The position numbers and the translations under genes were made by a program. From NCBI RefSeq assembly GCF_003254505.1, contig NZ_QFYP01000001.1, forward strand, positions 3,270,001 through 3,334,000: 64,000 nucleotides of DNA, in the 5' to 3' direction. Below, piece after piece: positions 33,510-41,588 of this stretch; within the stretch, counting starts at the first letter, position 1; the number at the start of each line of letters is the position of its first letter. The DNA comes from Phenylobacterium hankyongense (GTDB lineage: Bacteria > Pseudomonadota > Alphaproteobacteria > Caulobacterales > Caulobacteraceae). The notes under the pieces were generated by a model. That model ran no database searches, was not told where the DNA came from, and saw only the letters and a list, made by a program, of their open reading frames with translations.

Positions 33510-34372
33510 TTCAGCGTCTCCAGATAGGTCGTGACGTCGGTCATGTCCCGGTCCTTCAGGGTCCTGGCCAGCTCGCGGTGCGCCTGCAGGGGATCGACGA
33601 TCTGCACTTTCACGTCCTTGCCGCGGTTGAAGGCGTGGACCGCGCCGGCGGCATCGACGATCACCACCTGGAAGTCGTCCACCTGGCGCACCCGGCCCTT
33701 GAACACGCCGGTGGGCGTGGTCACCGTGGCCTGGAAGGCGCGCGGCCCGTCGGCCGGGTCGCGCGGCGGGAAGATCCAGTTCCGCTGCAGGTCCAGCGGC
33801 CGGTACTTGGCGCCGAGCCCCTTCAGGTCGCCGGTCAGCGAGTGGCAGCTGGCGCAGTTCTTCTTCACGAAGGCCGCGCCGCGCTTCTTGTCGCCCACCA
33901 GGATGTTGTTCTTGTTCTCGTAGGTGCCCCGGTTGGCGATGAGCTCGACCTGCTGGTGGAGGAACTCGGTGATGTCCACCCGGTCGCGGTCGGACAGGCC
34001 GGCGAAGGCCGGCATGCCCTTGTCGGGCCGCCCGACCTTGAGAAACGGCGCGAGCTTCTCGCCGTGGTCGTCGTCCAGCACCAGGGAAGAGTGCACCAGG
34101 CTGGGCCCGATGCCGCCGCGACCGGTCTCGCCGTGGCAGGCGGAGCACTGGGCGACGAACAGGGGCTGGCCGCGGGCGGCGGCGGCGGCGTCCGGCGCGG
34201 TTCCGAGGCCGAGGAATTCGCGGGTGGACTCTGCGCGCTGGGCGGCCGTTCCGCCGCGGCGACCCGCGGCGGCGGGAGCCTTGCCCTGCGCGGGCATCGG
34301 CGGCGGATCGTCAGCCAAGGCGACGCCGGCGGCGAGGGCAAACCCCGCCGAGAGCAGAATCAAACGGCGCAT
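33506..34372 (-). CDS. Diheme cytochrome c with an inserted beta domain
   Basis: 288 residues. Signal peptide RRLILLSAGFALAAGVALA. Haem 1 is CSACH (76-80) with a Met ligand near residue 120 (KGMPAF). Haem 2 is CASCH (173-177). Between the second haem and its probable Met ligand (M277 in DRDMTDVTTYL) lies an insertion of about 75 residues with a beta-rich pattern (TTPTGVFKGRVRQVDDFQVV, VHAFNRGKDVKVQIVD). Such inserted domains occur in cytochromes next to quinoproteins. It probably accepts electrons from the neighbouring PQQ dehydrogenase. It is the first gene of the leftward pair, with upstream DNA holding a TAGTATACAG site. Confidence 0.87.
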   Translation of the reverse strand: MRRLILLSAGFALAAGVALADDPPPMPAQGKAPAAAGRRGGTAAQRAESTREFLGLGTAPDAAAAARGQPLFVAQCSACHGETGRGGIGPSLVHSSLVLDDDHGEKLAPFLKVGRPDKGMPAFAGLSDRDRVDITEFLHQQVELIANRGTYENKNNILVGDKKRGAAFVKKNCASCHSLTGDLKGLGAKYRPLDLQRNWIFPPRDPADGPRAFQATVTTPTGVFKGRVRQVDDFQVVIVDAAGAVHAFNRGKDVKVQIVDPLQAHRELARTLKDRDMTDVTTYLETLK

Positions 34373-34524
34373 GTAGGCTCCTGTGACCTCGTCCTGCCCT
34401 TGAATTTCTTGTCGGCCCCGGGTCAAGAGAGCCTGCTCGGGCGCGGCGCCGTCGAGCGACGGCTCCAACACTCCAGGCTAGTCTTGCCCCGACGGTTTCG
34501 TTGACCGGTTGGCTTGCTTGAACA

Positions 34525-34537
34525 TAGTATACAGTTG
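34525..34537. promoter_or_regulatory. TAGTATACAGTTG site, related to the receptor palindrome
   Basis: GTATACAG shared with the palindrome at 31815-31824; two mismatches in the left half. It is in the 294-nt spacer between the divergent cytochrome and beta-propeller lipoprotein genes, so it could control both directions. Nothing else is recognisable in this spacer. Confidence 0.35.
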
Positions 34538-34666
34538 TCGTCAACTCCCTGCGCGGGCGATCTCGCCCACACCGGCACTGATGTTGCGACGCCCGCGTCC
34601 CGCGGAACAGGCCCTGGGGAGGCCCTGCGACACTGCGGCCGCGCCCCGGGTAATCTGGAGAAGTGA

Positions 34667-35740
34667 ATGAAACCGTATGTTCGCGTCGCGGCGCTGGCCG
34701 CCCTGGCGCTCGGCCTGCCGCTCTCCGCCTGCGGCAAGCGTAGCGCCGCCCCGACCGCGGCGGACGGAGCTGCGGCGCAGGGCGCCTATCGGGTCTATGT
34801 CACCAACGAGCGCTCCGATGACCTGACGGTGATCGACGGGGCGAGCCGGCAGGTGGTCGCCACGATCCCGCTCGGCAAGCGCCCCCGCGGCATCCGGCTC
34901 AGCGCCGACGGCCGCACCCTCTACATCGCGCTGAGCGGCTCGCCGATCGCCGGCCCCGGGGTCGACGAATCGAAGCTGCCGCCGCCCGACAAGGCGGCCG
35001 ACGGGATCGCCGTGTTCGACGTCGCCAGCGGCAAGATCCAGCGGATCATCAAGGGGGTTTCCAACCCCGAACAGCTGGCCGCCTCGAAGGACGGCCGGCT
35101 CTACGCCGCCGACGAGGACGCCGGCAAGTTGATGGTGCTCGACATCGCCACCGGCCGCACGGTGGCGCAGATCCCGGTGGGATCGCAGCCGGAAGGCGTC
35201 GCGCTGACCCCGGACGGGAAGCAGGTCTGGGTGACCTCGGAAGGCCAGTCGCAGGTCACCGCGATCGACACCGCGACGCTGAAGCCACTGACCGCCATCC
35301 CGGTGGGCGAGCGGCCGCGCAACACCGCCTTTTCGCCGGACGGGCGCCGCGCCTTCGTCGCCGGCGAATCGAACCGGGTGATGAAGGTGATCGACACCCA
35401 GGCGCTCACCACCCTCAACACCACCACCCTGGCCGGCGAGACCCTAAAGCCGATGGGGATGGCGGTCTCCAACGACGGCCGGACCCTCTACGTCTCCGCC
35501 GGGCGCGGCGGCCAGGTCCTGGCCCTCGATGCGGCCTCGCTCAGCGTCCAGGGCGTCGCCCAGACCGGCGGCCGGCCCTGGGGCGTCGCGCTCAGTCCGG
35601 ACGGCAAACTGCTCTACAGCGCCAACGGCCCCGCCAATGAGGTCAGCGTCATCGACACTGCAACCATGAAGGTCATCGCCACCGTGAAAGCCGGAACCAG
35701 CCCCTGGACCGTCGCCGTCGTCCCCACGGTGCGCCCGTGA
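34667..35740 (+). CDS. YVTN-type beta-propeller lipoprotein
   Basis: 357 residues. The signal peptide ends in a lipobox (LPLSAC, Cys22). The mature protein is a run of seven or so YVTN repeats, for example YRVYVTNERSDDLTVIDGAS, GRLYAADEDAGKLMVLDIAT, KQVWVTSEGQSQVTAIDTAT and KLLYSANGPANEVSVIDTAT. Such proteins are often next to PQQ dehydrogenases and cytochromes, where they are proposed to be scaffolds or sensors. ATG 34667 follows a GGAGAAGTG sequence. It is divergent from the cytochrome and overlaps galM by 4 nt, so the two are probably one operon. Confidence 0.85.
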   Translation: MKPYVRVAALAALALGLPLSACGKRSAAPTAADGAAAQGAYRVYVTNERSDDLTVIDGASRQVVATIPLGKRPRGIRLSADGRTLYIALSGSPIAGPGVDESKLPPPDKAADGIAVFDVASGKIQRIIKGVSNPEQLAASKDGRLYAADEDAGKLMVLDIATGRTVAQIPVGSQPEGVALTPDGKQVWVTSEGQSQVTAIDTATLKPLTAIPVGERPRNTAFSPDGRRAFVAGESNRVMKVIDTQALTTLNTTTLAGETLKPMGMAVSNDGRTLYVSAGRGGQVLALDAASLSVQGVAQTGGRPWGVALSPDGKLLYSANGPANEVSVIDTATMKVIATVKAGTSPWTVAVVPTVRP

Positions 35741-36900
35741 TCGCCCGCCTGGCTCTGGCCTCGCTGGCCTGCCTCGCCCTCGCCGGCCCGACCGTCGCCG
35801 CCGAGGCCTCGCGCGCGCCCTACGGCGTCACGAAGACCGGTGAGGCGGTCGAGGCGATCACCCTGAAGAACGACCGCGGCATGACCGTGCGCATCCTGAC
35901 GCTCGGCGGCATCATCGACGAGGTCCGCACGCCGGACCGCCACGGCCGCCTCGCCAACGTCATCGTCGGCCTGCCGGACCTCAAGGCCTACGAGGCCAAC
36001 GGCTCGTTCAACAGCATCGTCGGCCGCTTCGCCAACCGCATCGCCGGCGGCGGTTTCACGCTCGACGGCGCGACCTACAAGCTGCCTTCCAACCCCAAGG
36101 GCATCGCCATGCACGGCGGCCCTCACGGGTTCGGAAGCCGGATCTGGCAGGCCCGGCCGTTCAGCGGCCACGGCCGCGCCGGCGTCACCCTCTCCTACCG
36201 CAGCGCCGATGGCGAGAACGGCTATCCGGGCGCCCTCGACGTCAGCGTCACCTACACGCTCGACGACAAGAACGCCCTGCGCCTCGACTACGAGGCGAAG
36301 ACCGACAAGCCGACGATCGTGAACCTCACCAATCACAGCTACTTCAACCTGGCCGGCGACGCCGCGCGGGACGTCTACGACCATCGGCTGCAGATCTTCG
36401 CCGACCGCTACACGCCCACCGACGAATCCCAGATCCCGACCGGCGAGTTCGCCTCGGTGGCCGGCACGCCGTTCGACCTGCGCCAGCCCGCCCGCATCCG
36501 CGACCGCGTGGCCTCGGCCCACCCGCAGATGTTGCTGGCGCGCGGCTTCGACCAGAATTTCGTGGTGCGGAAACAGCCCGGCGATCCCCTGCCCCTGGCG
36601 GCGCGGCTGGAGGATCCGGACAGCGGACGGGTCATGGAGATCCGCACCACCCAGCCCGGCGTCCAGGTCTACACCGCCAATGGCTTCAACGGCTCGCAGC
36701 TGGGGTCGGGCGGCGGCGCCCTGCGCCAGGGCTACGGCGTCGCCTTCGAAACCGAGCACTATCCCGACAGCCCCAACAAGCCGCAGTTCCCCTCGACGGT
36801 GCTGCGGCCGGGTCAGGTGTTCCGCGAGTCGACGGTGTTCAGCTTCCCGACGCCGGTCCGGCCAGCCGCTCGGCATGCCAGCGCAGGTGGTCAGCCATGA
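35737..36900 (+). CDS. galM: Secreted aldose 1-epimerase
   Basis: 387 residues. Signal peptide LASLACLALAGPTVAAEA. Mutarotase features are NRIAGGGFTLDG, HGGPHGFGSRIW (first catalytic His), NLTNHSYFNLAG (second catalytic His) and a Glu-rich end around VAFETEHYPDSPNKPQF with the catalytic Glu. It interconverts alpha and beta anomers of sugars such as glucose or galactose; periplasmic forms are usual in Caulobacterales. GTG 35737 overlaps the lipoprotein gene by 4 nt. Its last 62 nt overlap the convergent fghA gene, an unusually long overlap. Confidence 0.9.
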   Translation: MIARLALASLACLALAGPTVAAEASRAPYGVTKTGEAVEAITLKNDRGMTVRILTLGGIIDEVRTPDRHGRLANVIVGLPDLKAYEANGSFNSIVGRFANRIAGGGFTLDGATYKLPSNPKGIAMHGGPHGFGSRIWQARPFSGHGRAGVTLSYRSADGENGYPGALDVSVTYTLDDKNALRLDYEAKTDKPTIVNLTNHSYFNLAGDAARDVYDHRLQIFADRYTPTDESQIPTGEFASVAGTPFDLRQPARIRDRVASAHPQMLLARGFDQNFVVRKQPGDPLPLAARLEDPDSGRVMEIRTTQPGVQVYTANGFNGSQLGSGGGALRQGYGVAFETEHYPDSPNKPQFPSTVLRPGQVFRESTVFSFPTPVRPAARHASAGGQP

Positions 36901-37699
36901 AGGTGGAGACGAAATAGTAGCTGTGGTCGTAGCCCGGCTGCATCCGCAGGGTCAGCGGGATGCCCGCCGCCTCGCAGGCCTGGGCCAGCAGCTCGGGCTT
37001 CAGCTGGGTCTTCAGGACGCCGTCGGCCTCGCCCTGGTCCACCAGCAGGTGGTCCAGGCGAGCGCCGTCCTCGATCAGGGCGGTGGCGTCATAGCGCCGC
37101 CACGCGGCCTCGTCGCGGCCGAGATAGCCTGCTAGCGCCTTCTCGCCCCAGGGGCAGCGCATCGGGCTGGAGATCGGCGCGAAGGCCGAGACGCTCCGCC
37201 AGCGGCCGGGGTTCTTCAGCGCCAGGGTGAGCGCCCCGTGCCCGCCCATCGAATGGCCGGTGATCGCCTCGCGCGCCATGTCGACCGGGAAGTTGGCGGC
37301 CAGCACGTCGGGCAGTTCCTGGACCAGATAGCTCTCCATCCGGTAGTTGGCGGCCCAGGGCGGCTGGGTGGCGTCGAGGTAGAAGCCGGCGCCCAGGCCG
37401 AAGTCGTAGGCCCCCTCGGGATCGTCCGACACGCCCTCCCCGCGCGGACTGGTGTCCGGCGCGACGAGGATCAGGCCGAGCTCGGCGCAGGTCCGCTGGA
37501 ATTGCCCCTTCTCGGTGACATTGGCGTGGGTGCAGGTGAGACCCGAAAGGAACCAGACGACCGGACAGGGCCCGGCCTCGGCCTGTGGCGGCAGGTAGAC
37601 GCTGAACACCATGTCGGTGCCCGTCTCCCGGCTCTTGTGGCGGTAGACGCCCTGGACGCCGCCGAAGCTGCGCGCCGTGGAGACGGTTTCGATCCTCAC
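36839..37699 (-). CDS. fghA: S-formylglutathione hydrolase
   Basis: 286-residue serine esterase that hydrolyses S-formylglutathione to formate and glutathione, completing formaldehyde detoxification. The nucleophile is in ITGHSMGGHGAL (Ser in GHSMGG). The oxyanion-region FLSGLTCTHANVTEK is diagnostic, as is the C-terminal PGYDHSYYFVSTFM with catalytic His and Asp upstream. GTG 37699 lies 1 nt after the adhC stop, so both are in one operon. The stop codon is inside galM on the other strand. Confidence 0.94.
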   Translation of the reverse strand: MRIETVSTARSFGGVQGVYRHKSRETGTDMVFSVYLPPQAEAGPCPVVWFLSGLTCTHANVTEKGQFQRTCAELGLILVAPDTSPRGEGVSDDPEGAYDFGLGAGFYLDATQPPWAANYRMESYLVQELPDVLAANFPVDMAREAITGHSMGGHGALTLALKNPGRWRSVSAFAPISSPMRCPWGEKALAGYLGRDEAAWRRYDATALIEDGARLDHLLVDQGEADGVLKTQLKPELLAQACEAAGIPLTLRMQPGYDHSYYFVSTFMADHLRWHAERLAGPASGS

Positions 37700-37700
37700 G

Positions 37701-38810
37701 TCAGTAGACCACGACGCTGCGGATGCTCTCGCCCCGATGCATCAGGTCGAAGGCGTCGTTGATCCGTTCCAGCGGCATCTTGTGGGTGATCATCGGGTCG
37801 ATCTCGATTTTCCCGTCCATGTACCAGTCGACGACCTTCGGCGTGTCGGTGCGCCCGCGCGCGCCGCCGAAGGCCGTGCCCTTCCAGACCCGCCCGGTGA
37901 CCAGCTGGAACGGCCGCGTGGCGATCTCCTTGCCGGCCTCGGCCACCCCGATGATGATGCTCTCGCCCCAGCCGCGGTGGCAGGCCTCCAGCGCCTGGCG
38001 CATGACCGTCGTGTTGCCGGTGGCGTCGAAGGTATAGTCCGCGCCGCCGTCGGTCAGCTGGACCAGATGGGCGACCAGGTCGCCATCCACGGTCTTCGGG
38101 TTGACGAAGTGGGTCATGCCGAAGCGCCGGCCCCACTCCTCGCGATCGGGGTTGAGGTCGACGCCGACGATCATTCCCGCGCCGACCATCTTCAGGCCCT
38201 GGATGACGTTCAGCCCGATGCCGCCGAGGCCGAAGACGATGCAGTTGGCGCCCGGCTCCACCTGGGCGGTGTTGACCACGGCGCCGACCCCGGTGGTCAC
38301 CCCGCAGCCCACGTAGCAGGCGGTCTCGAAGGGCGCGTCGGAGCGGATCTTCGCCACCGCGATCTCCGGCAGGACCGTGAAGTTCGAGAAGGTCGAGCAG
38401 CCCATGTAGTGGAAGATGGTCTGGCCCTTGTAGGAGAACCGGCTGGTCCCGTCCGGCATCAGCCCCCGCCCTTGCGTGGCGCGGATCGCGGTGCAGAGGT
38501 TGGTCTTGCGCGAGAGGCAGCTTTTGCACTGCCGGCATTCCGGCGTGTAGAGCGGGATCACGTGGTCGCCCGGCTTCACGCTGGTGACGCCCGGCCCGAC
38601 CTCGACGACGACGCCGGCGCCCTCGTGACCGAGGACGGAGGGGAACAGGCCCTCCGAGTCCAGGCCGTCCAGGGTGTAGGCGTCGGTGTGGCAGATCCCG
38701 GTGGCCTTGATCTCCACCAACACCTCGCCGGCGCGCGGTCCCTCGAGATCTAGCTCGACGATCTCCAGGGGCTTCTTGGCTTCGAAGGCGACGGCGGCGC
38801 GGGTCTTCAT
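37701..38810 (-). CDS. adhC: S-(hydroxymethyl)glutathione dehydrogenase / class III alcohol dehydrogenase
   Basis: 369 residues, zinc-dependent MDR. Catalytic zinc ligands are Cys in [14 protein letters not shown] and His/Glu in GHEGAGVV. The structural zinc cluster is [16 protein letters not shown]. The NAD-binding motif is [13 protein letters not shown], and the family-specific [16 protein letters not shown] is present. It oxidises S-hydroxymethylglutathione (formaldehyde adduct) to S-formylglutathione, and acts as GSNO reductase. ATG 38810 is preferred over an upstream in-frame start by homology. It is first in the leftward operon with fghA, and its upstream region faces the short gene at 38936. 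Confidence 0.95.
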   Translation of the reverse strand: MKTRAAVAFEAKKPLEIVELDLEGPRAGEVLVEIKATGICHTDAYTLDGLDSEGLFPSVLGHEGAGVVVEVGPGVTSVKPGDHVIPLYTPECRQCKSCLSRKTNLCTAIRATQGRGLMPDGTSRFSYKGQTIFHYMGCSTFSNFTVLPEIAVAKIRSDAPFETACYVGCGVTTGVGAVVNTAQVEPGANCIVFGLGGIGLNVIQGLKMVGAGMIVGVDLNPDREEWGRRFGMTHFVNPKTVDGDLVAHLVQLTDGGADYTFDATGNTTVMRQALEACHRGWGESIIIGVAEAGKEIATRPFQLVTGRVWKGTAFGGARGRTDTPKVVDWYMDGKIEIDPMITHKMPLERINDAFDLMHRGESIRSVVVY

Positions 38811-38935
38811 GACGATCCTGTGGGCTGCGTGAGTCGCCGGGACCATTTCCCATGCTGGCGGTAATGTGAAGGGCCCGGATATCGGGCCGCCCGGCCGCGC
38901 GGCAACAGAGCGCCGCTGTCGGCGTTACAAGACCT

Positions 38936-39193
38936 ATGATCGACCCACACGACCTTCCCCCCGACGAACGCGAGGTGCTGAAGTCCGCCCTCGACCGACC
39001 GCTGGCCGAGCGCGATCCCGTCACCGTCGGCCTATGCCTGAGGCTTTGCGGCCGCAGGCTCCTGCAGCGCGCCGGCGCCGCCGCCCAGGCGAACGGATGG
39101 GACGGCTCGCCCCACGCTTTCGTCCTCACCCGCGAGGGCTGGGCCTATCTGAAGGCCGAACACCGACGCGCGCCGCTTCGGCGCACCGGCTGA
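38936..39193 (+). CDS. Small protein of unknown function
   Basis: 85 residues, with highly charged termini and no signal peptide. It has two short helical parts (DEREVLKSALDRPLAERD, LTREGWAYLKAEHR) and the stretch VGLCLRLCGRRLLQRAG, which contains two Cys. ATG 38936 opens a frame with typical local codon bias and no competing gene, so it is probably real. I do not recognise it. The region to the right, up to 39388, is comparatively AT-rich. Confidence 0.5.
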   Translation: MIDPHDLPPDEREVLKSALDRPLAERDPVTVGLCLRLCGRRLLQRAGAAAQANGWDGSPHAFVLTREGWAYLKAEHRRAPLRRTG

Positions 39194-39301
39194 TAAATGC
39201 CAAGCTTAGGCCGGCACCATAGCCGATCTGAGGACCGGCTCATTTTCAATTGATCGGTAATTTCCGACTTCACGAAGATATTCCGTTTCGATCACATTTT
39301 C

Positions 39302-39326
39302 GGAACCAGCAGACCAGACCTCGGTT
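39302..39326 (+). promoter_or_regulatory. Possible general-stress (EcfG-type) promoter
   Basis: GGAAC (39302-39306), 16-nt spacer, GGTT (39323-39326). The alphaproteobacterial EcfG consensus is GGAAC-N16/17-CGTT, so the match has one deviation. It is 63 nt before the start of the Thr/Gly/Ser-rich lipoprotein. Confidence 0.4.
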
Positions 39327-39388
39327 GCTGCACGCGAGCCGCGCCCACCGGGCCGCTCCGCCATTCGCAAGCTGAGGAGACCTGCTCG

Positions 39389-39754
39389 ATGTCACCGAGA
39401 TCTTCGCGTACAGCCCTGCTCGCCGCGGGCGCCGTCCTGGCGGCCTCCAGCCTGATGGTGGCCGGCTGCTCCAAAAAGACCGACACCACGGGCGCCGGCG
39501 CGACCACGACAACGACGACGACGGACACGACCGGCACGGCGGGCACGGCCGGCGGCATGGCGGACACCTCCGGCGCCGCGGGCACGACCGGCGCGGGGAG
39601 CACGACCGGCTCGACGAGTTCCGGCGCGAGCGGCGCGGGCATGAACTCCGGTTCGACCGGAACCACGACCAGCGGCTCGGGGACGACCGGAGCCACTCCC
39701 GGAACCGCGGGCTCGACAGGGACATCGGGCTCGTCCGGTTCAAGCCCGCACTGA
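39389..39754 (+). CDS. Low-complexity Thr/Gly/Ser/Ala-rich lipoprotein
   Basis: 121 residues. Signal with lipobox VAGC (Cys27), followed by SKKTD and about 90 residues made almost only of Thr, Gly, Ser and Ala (for example TTTTTTDTTGTAGT). No domain is recognisable; the disordered tail would extend from the outer membrane. Repetitive tracts may slip during replication. ATG 39389 has GAGGAGA upstream. A GGAAC-type promoter precedes it and a hairpin follows it. Confidence 0.65.
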   Translation: MSPRSSRTALLAAGAVLAASSLMVAGCSKKTDTTGAGATTTTTTTDTTGTAGTAGGMADTSGAAGTTGAGSTTGSTSSGASGAGMNSGSTGTTTSGSGTTGATPGTAGSTGTSGSSGSSPH

Positions 39755-39776
39755 CACCGTTCCCCTGGAGCGACGG

Positions 39777-39804
39777 CGCGAGCCGGCCCTTACGCCGGCT
39801 CGCG
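39777..39804. terminator. Hairpin between lipoprotein and MFS genes
   Basis: Perfect 11-bp stem (CGCGAGCCGGC at 39777-39787 paired with 39794-39804), loop CCTTAC, between convergent genes ending at 39754 and 39813. No U-tract on either strand; a bidirectional terminator by position. Confidence 0.5.
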
Positions 39805-39812
39805 ATCCCGTA

Positions 39813-41258
39813 TCAGTCGTCGGCGACGAGCGAGAGCGGCCGCGACACCTCTTCCAGCGACTGCCGCTCGGCCGAAACGCCCAGCACCAGCTCGGTGACC
39901 GCCGCGCCCAGCATCAGGACGCCGCCGAGCAGGTAGCCCATGAAGATCTGCCCCCGCTCCCCAGTGTCGATCAGCATCCCGAACAGCGCCGGACCGCCCA
40001 CCCCGCCCAGCAGGGTGCCGAAGGCGTAGAACAGCGAAATGGTCACCGCCCGGATCTCCAGCGGGAAGAGCTCGCCCACCGTCAGATAGGCGGCGCTGGC
40101 GGCCGCCGAGGCGAAGAAGAAGATTACCGTCCAGGCGATGGTCTGGCTGCCGGCGGTGAGCAGGCCATGGGCGAACATCCAGCCGGTCAGGATCAGCAGC
40201 GCGCCCGCCAGCCCGTAGGTCCCCGCGATCATGGTCTTGCGGCCGAGGCTGTCGAACATCCGCCCCAGCAGCAGCGGCCCGGCGAAGTTGCCGAGCGCGA
40301 AGGGCAGCATGAACCAGCCGATGTTCCGCGGCTCGACCCCGTAGAACTTCGTGAGAATCAGGGCGTAGGTGAAGAAGATGGCGTTGTAGCAGAAGGCCTG
40401 GGTGGCCATCAGCACCACGCCCAGGAACGTCCGCCGCGGATGGGTGCGGAACAGGCTCCCGGCGATCTCCATCCAGCTGGTGGGGCCGCGGCTGACGAAG
40501 CGCAGCTTCGGGAAGGGTCGGAACATCGCCGGCAGGGCGCGGTGGCGCTCCACCTTCCGCTCGATGTCGCGCACGATCGCCTCGGCCTCCTCGGGCCGGC
40601 CGTGGGTCATCAGCCAGCGTGGGCTTTCCGGGATGAACCGGCGGATGAAGATGATGATCAGCGCCAGCAGCCCGCCGGTGACGAAGGCCAGCCGCCAGCC
40701 CCAGGCCTGCGGGACGAGGTCCGGGTCGAGCACCACGATCGAGCCGACCGCGCCCAGCGCCGCGCCCACCCAGAAGCTGCCGTTGACCGCCAGGTCGGTG
40801 TAGCCGCGCCGGCGGGCCGGGATCAGCTCCTGGATGGCGGAGTTGACCGCGCCGTACTCCCCGCCGATGCCCGCCCCGGTCAGGAAGCGGAACAGCATGA
40901 ACGACCAGAAGTCCCAGGAGAGCCCCGTGGCGACGGTGGCCAGCAGGTAGACGCCCACGGTGATGGTGAACAGCCGGCGTCGCCCGAGCGTGTCGGTGAG
41001 CCGCCCGAACACCAGGGCGCCGAGCACCGCGCCCAGGATGTAGGCGCTGCCGGTGTAGCCGATCTGGGCCGCGCTGAGGTTCAGCGCCTGGCGCCCGGCG
41101 ATCGCCGGCGACAGCGACCCGACCAGCGTCACCTCCAGCCCGTCGAGGATCCAGGTGATCCCCAGCGCCACGACCACCAGCCAGTGGAACCGGCTGAACG
41201 GCAGCCGATCCAACCTCGCCGGCACATCCGTGGCGAAAACCTCCCCCGCTTGCCGCAT
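39813..41258 (-). CDS. MFS transporter of the sugar/aromatic-acid porter type
   Basis: 481 residues, twelve membrane helices with a central loop. The N-half has GYTGSAYILGAVLGALVFGR followed by LTDTLGRRRLF (the loop 2-3 motif), and FLTGAGIGGEYGAVNS. The start of the C-half has MEIAGSLFRTHPRRTFLGV. The C-half motif is RMFDSLGRKTM, and LTVGELFPLEIRA is the sugar-porter PESPR-like region (RFIPESPRWL is also present). The substrate is not predictable. ATG 41258 is chosen for its GGGAGG Shine-Dalgarno; a longer open frame upstream overlaps the divergent TusA-like gene. Confidence 0.88.
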   Translation of the reverse strand: MRQAGEVFATDVPARLDRLPFSRFHWLVVVALGITWILDGLEVTLVGSLSPAIAGRQALNLSAAQIGYTGSAYILGAVLGALVFGRLTDTLGRRRLFTITVGVYLLATVATGLSWDFWSFMLFRFLTGAGIGGEYGAVNSAIQELIPARRRGYTDLAVNGSFWVGAALGAVGSIVVLDPDLVPQAWGWRLAFVTGGLLALIIIFIRRFIPESPRWLMTHGRPEEAEAIVRDIERKVERHRALPAMFRPFPKLRFVSRGPTSWMEIAGSLFRTHPRRTFLGVVLMATQAFCYNAIFFTYALILTKFYGVEPRNIGWFMLPFALGNFAGPLLLGRMFDSLGRKTMIAGTYGLAGALLILTGWMFAHGLLTAGSQTIAWTVIFFFASAAASAAYLTVGELFPLEIRAVTISLFYAFGTLLGGVGGPALFGMLIDTGERGQIFMGYLLGGVLMLGAAVTELVLGVSAERQSLEEVSRPLSLVADD

Positions 41259-41342
41259 CCCGCCTCCCGCTACTCCCGGTTGGATGACAACGCACACAGG
41301 CCAAGCTTGGGTTCCCGAAGCCATCCAGTGTATGCGCCGCTG

Positions 41343-41588
41343 ATGGCTTGCGAAGAGATCCTGGTCGACGCCCGCGGGCACCGCTGCCCGGTGCCGACGC
41401 TGCGGCTGCGGCGCGCGCTGGAGGCGGCGGCGCCCGGCGCGCGGGTGCGGCTGCTCGCCGACGACCCGCTGGCGCGGATCGACGTGCCGCACTTCGCCGC
41501 CCAGGCCGGCGCCGAGGTGGTCGAGCAAGGCGAAGCCGGCGGTGTGTTCAGCTTTCTGGTGGCGAAACCACCGGCCGCGCGCCCCTGA
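41343..41588 (+). CDS. TusA/SirA-family sulfur-carrier protein
   Basis: 81 residues. The family motif DARGHRCPVPTLRLRRAL carries the CPxP cysteine that accepts persulfide sulfur. A typical beta-alpha-beta arrangement follows (RVRLLADDPLARIDVPHFA, GVFSFLVAK). It may relay sulfur to tRNA thiolation or other acceptors; not enough is seen to assign tusA itself. ATG 41343 is 85 nt from the divergent MFS start. Its last 41 nt overlap the convergent yihY gene. Confidence 0.85.
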   Translation: MACEEILVDARGHRCPVPTLRLRRALEAAAPGARVRLLADDPLARIDVPHFAAQAGAEVVEQGEAGGVFSFLVAKPPAARP

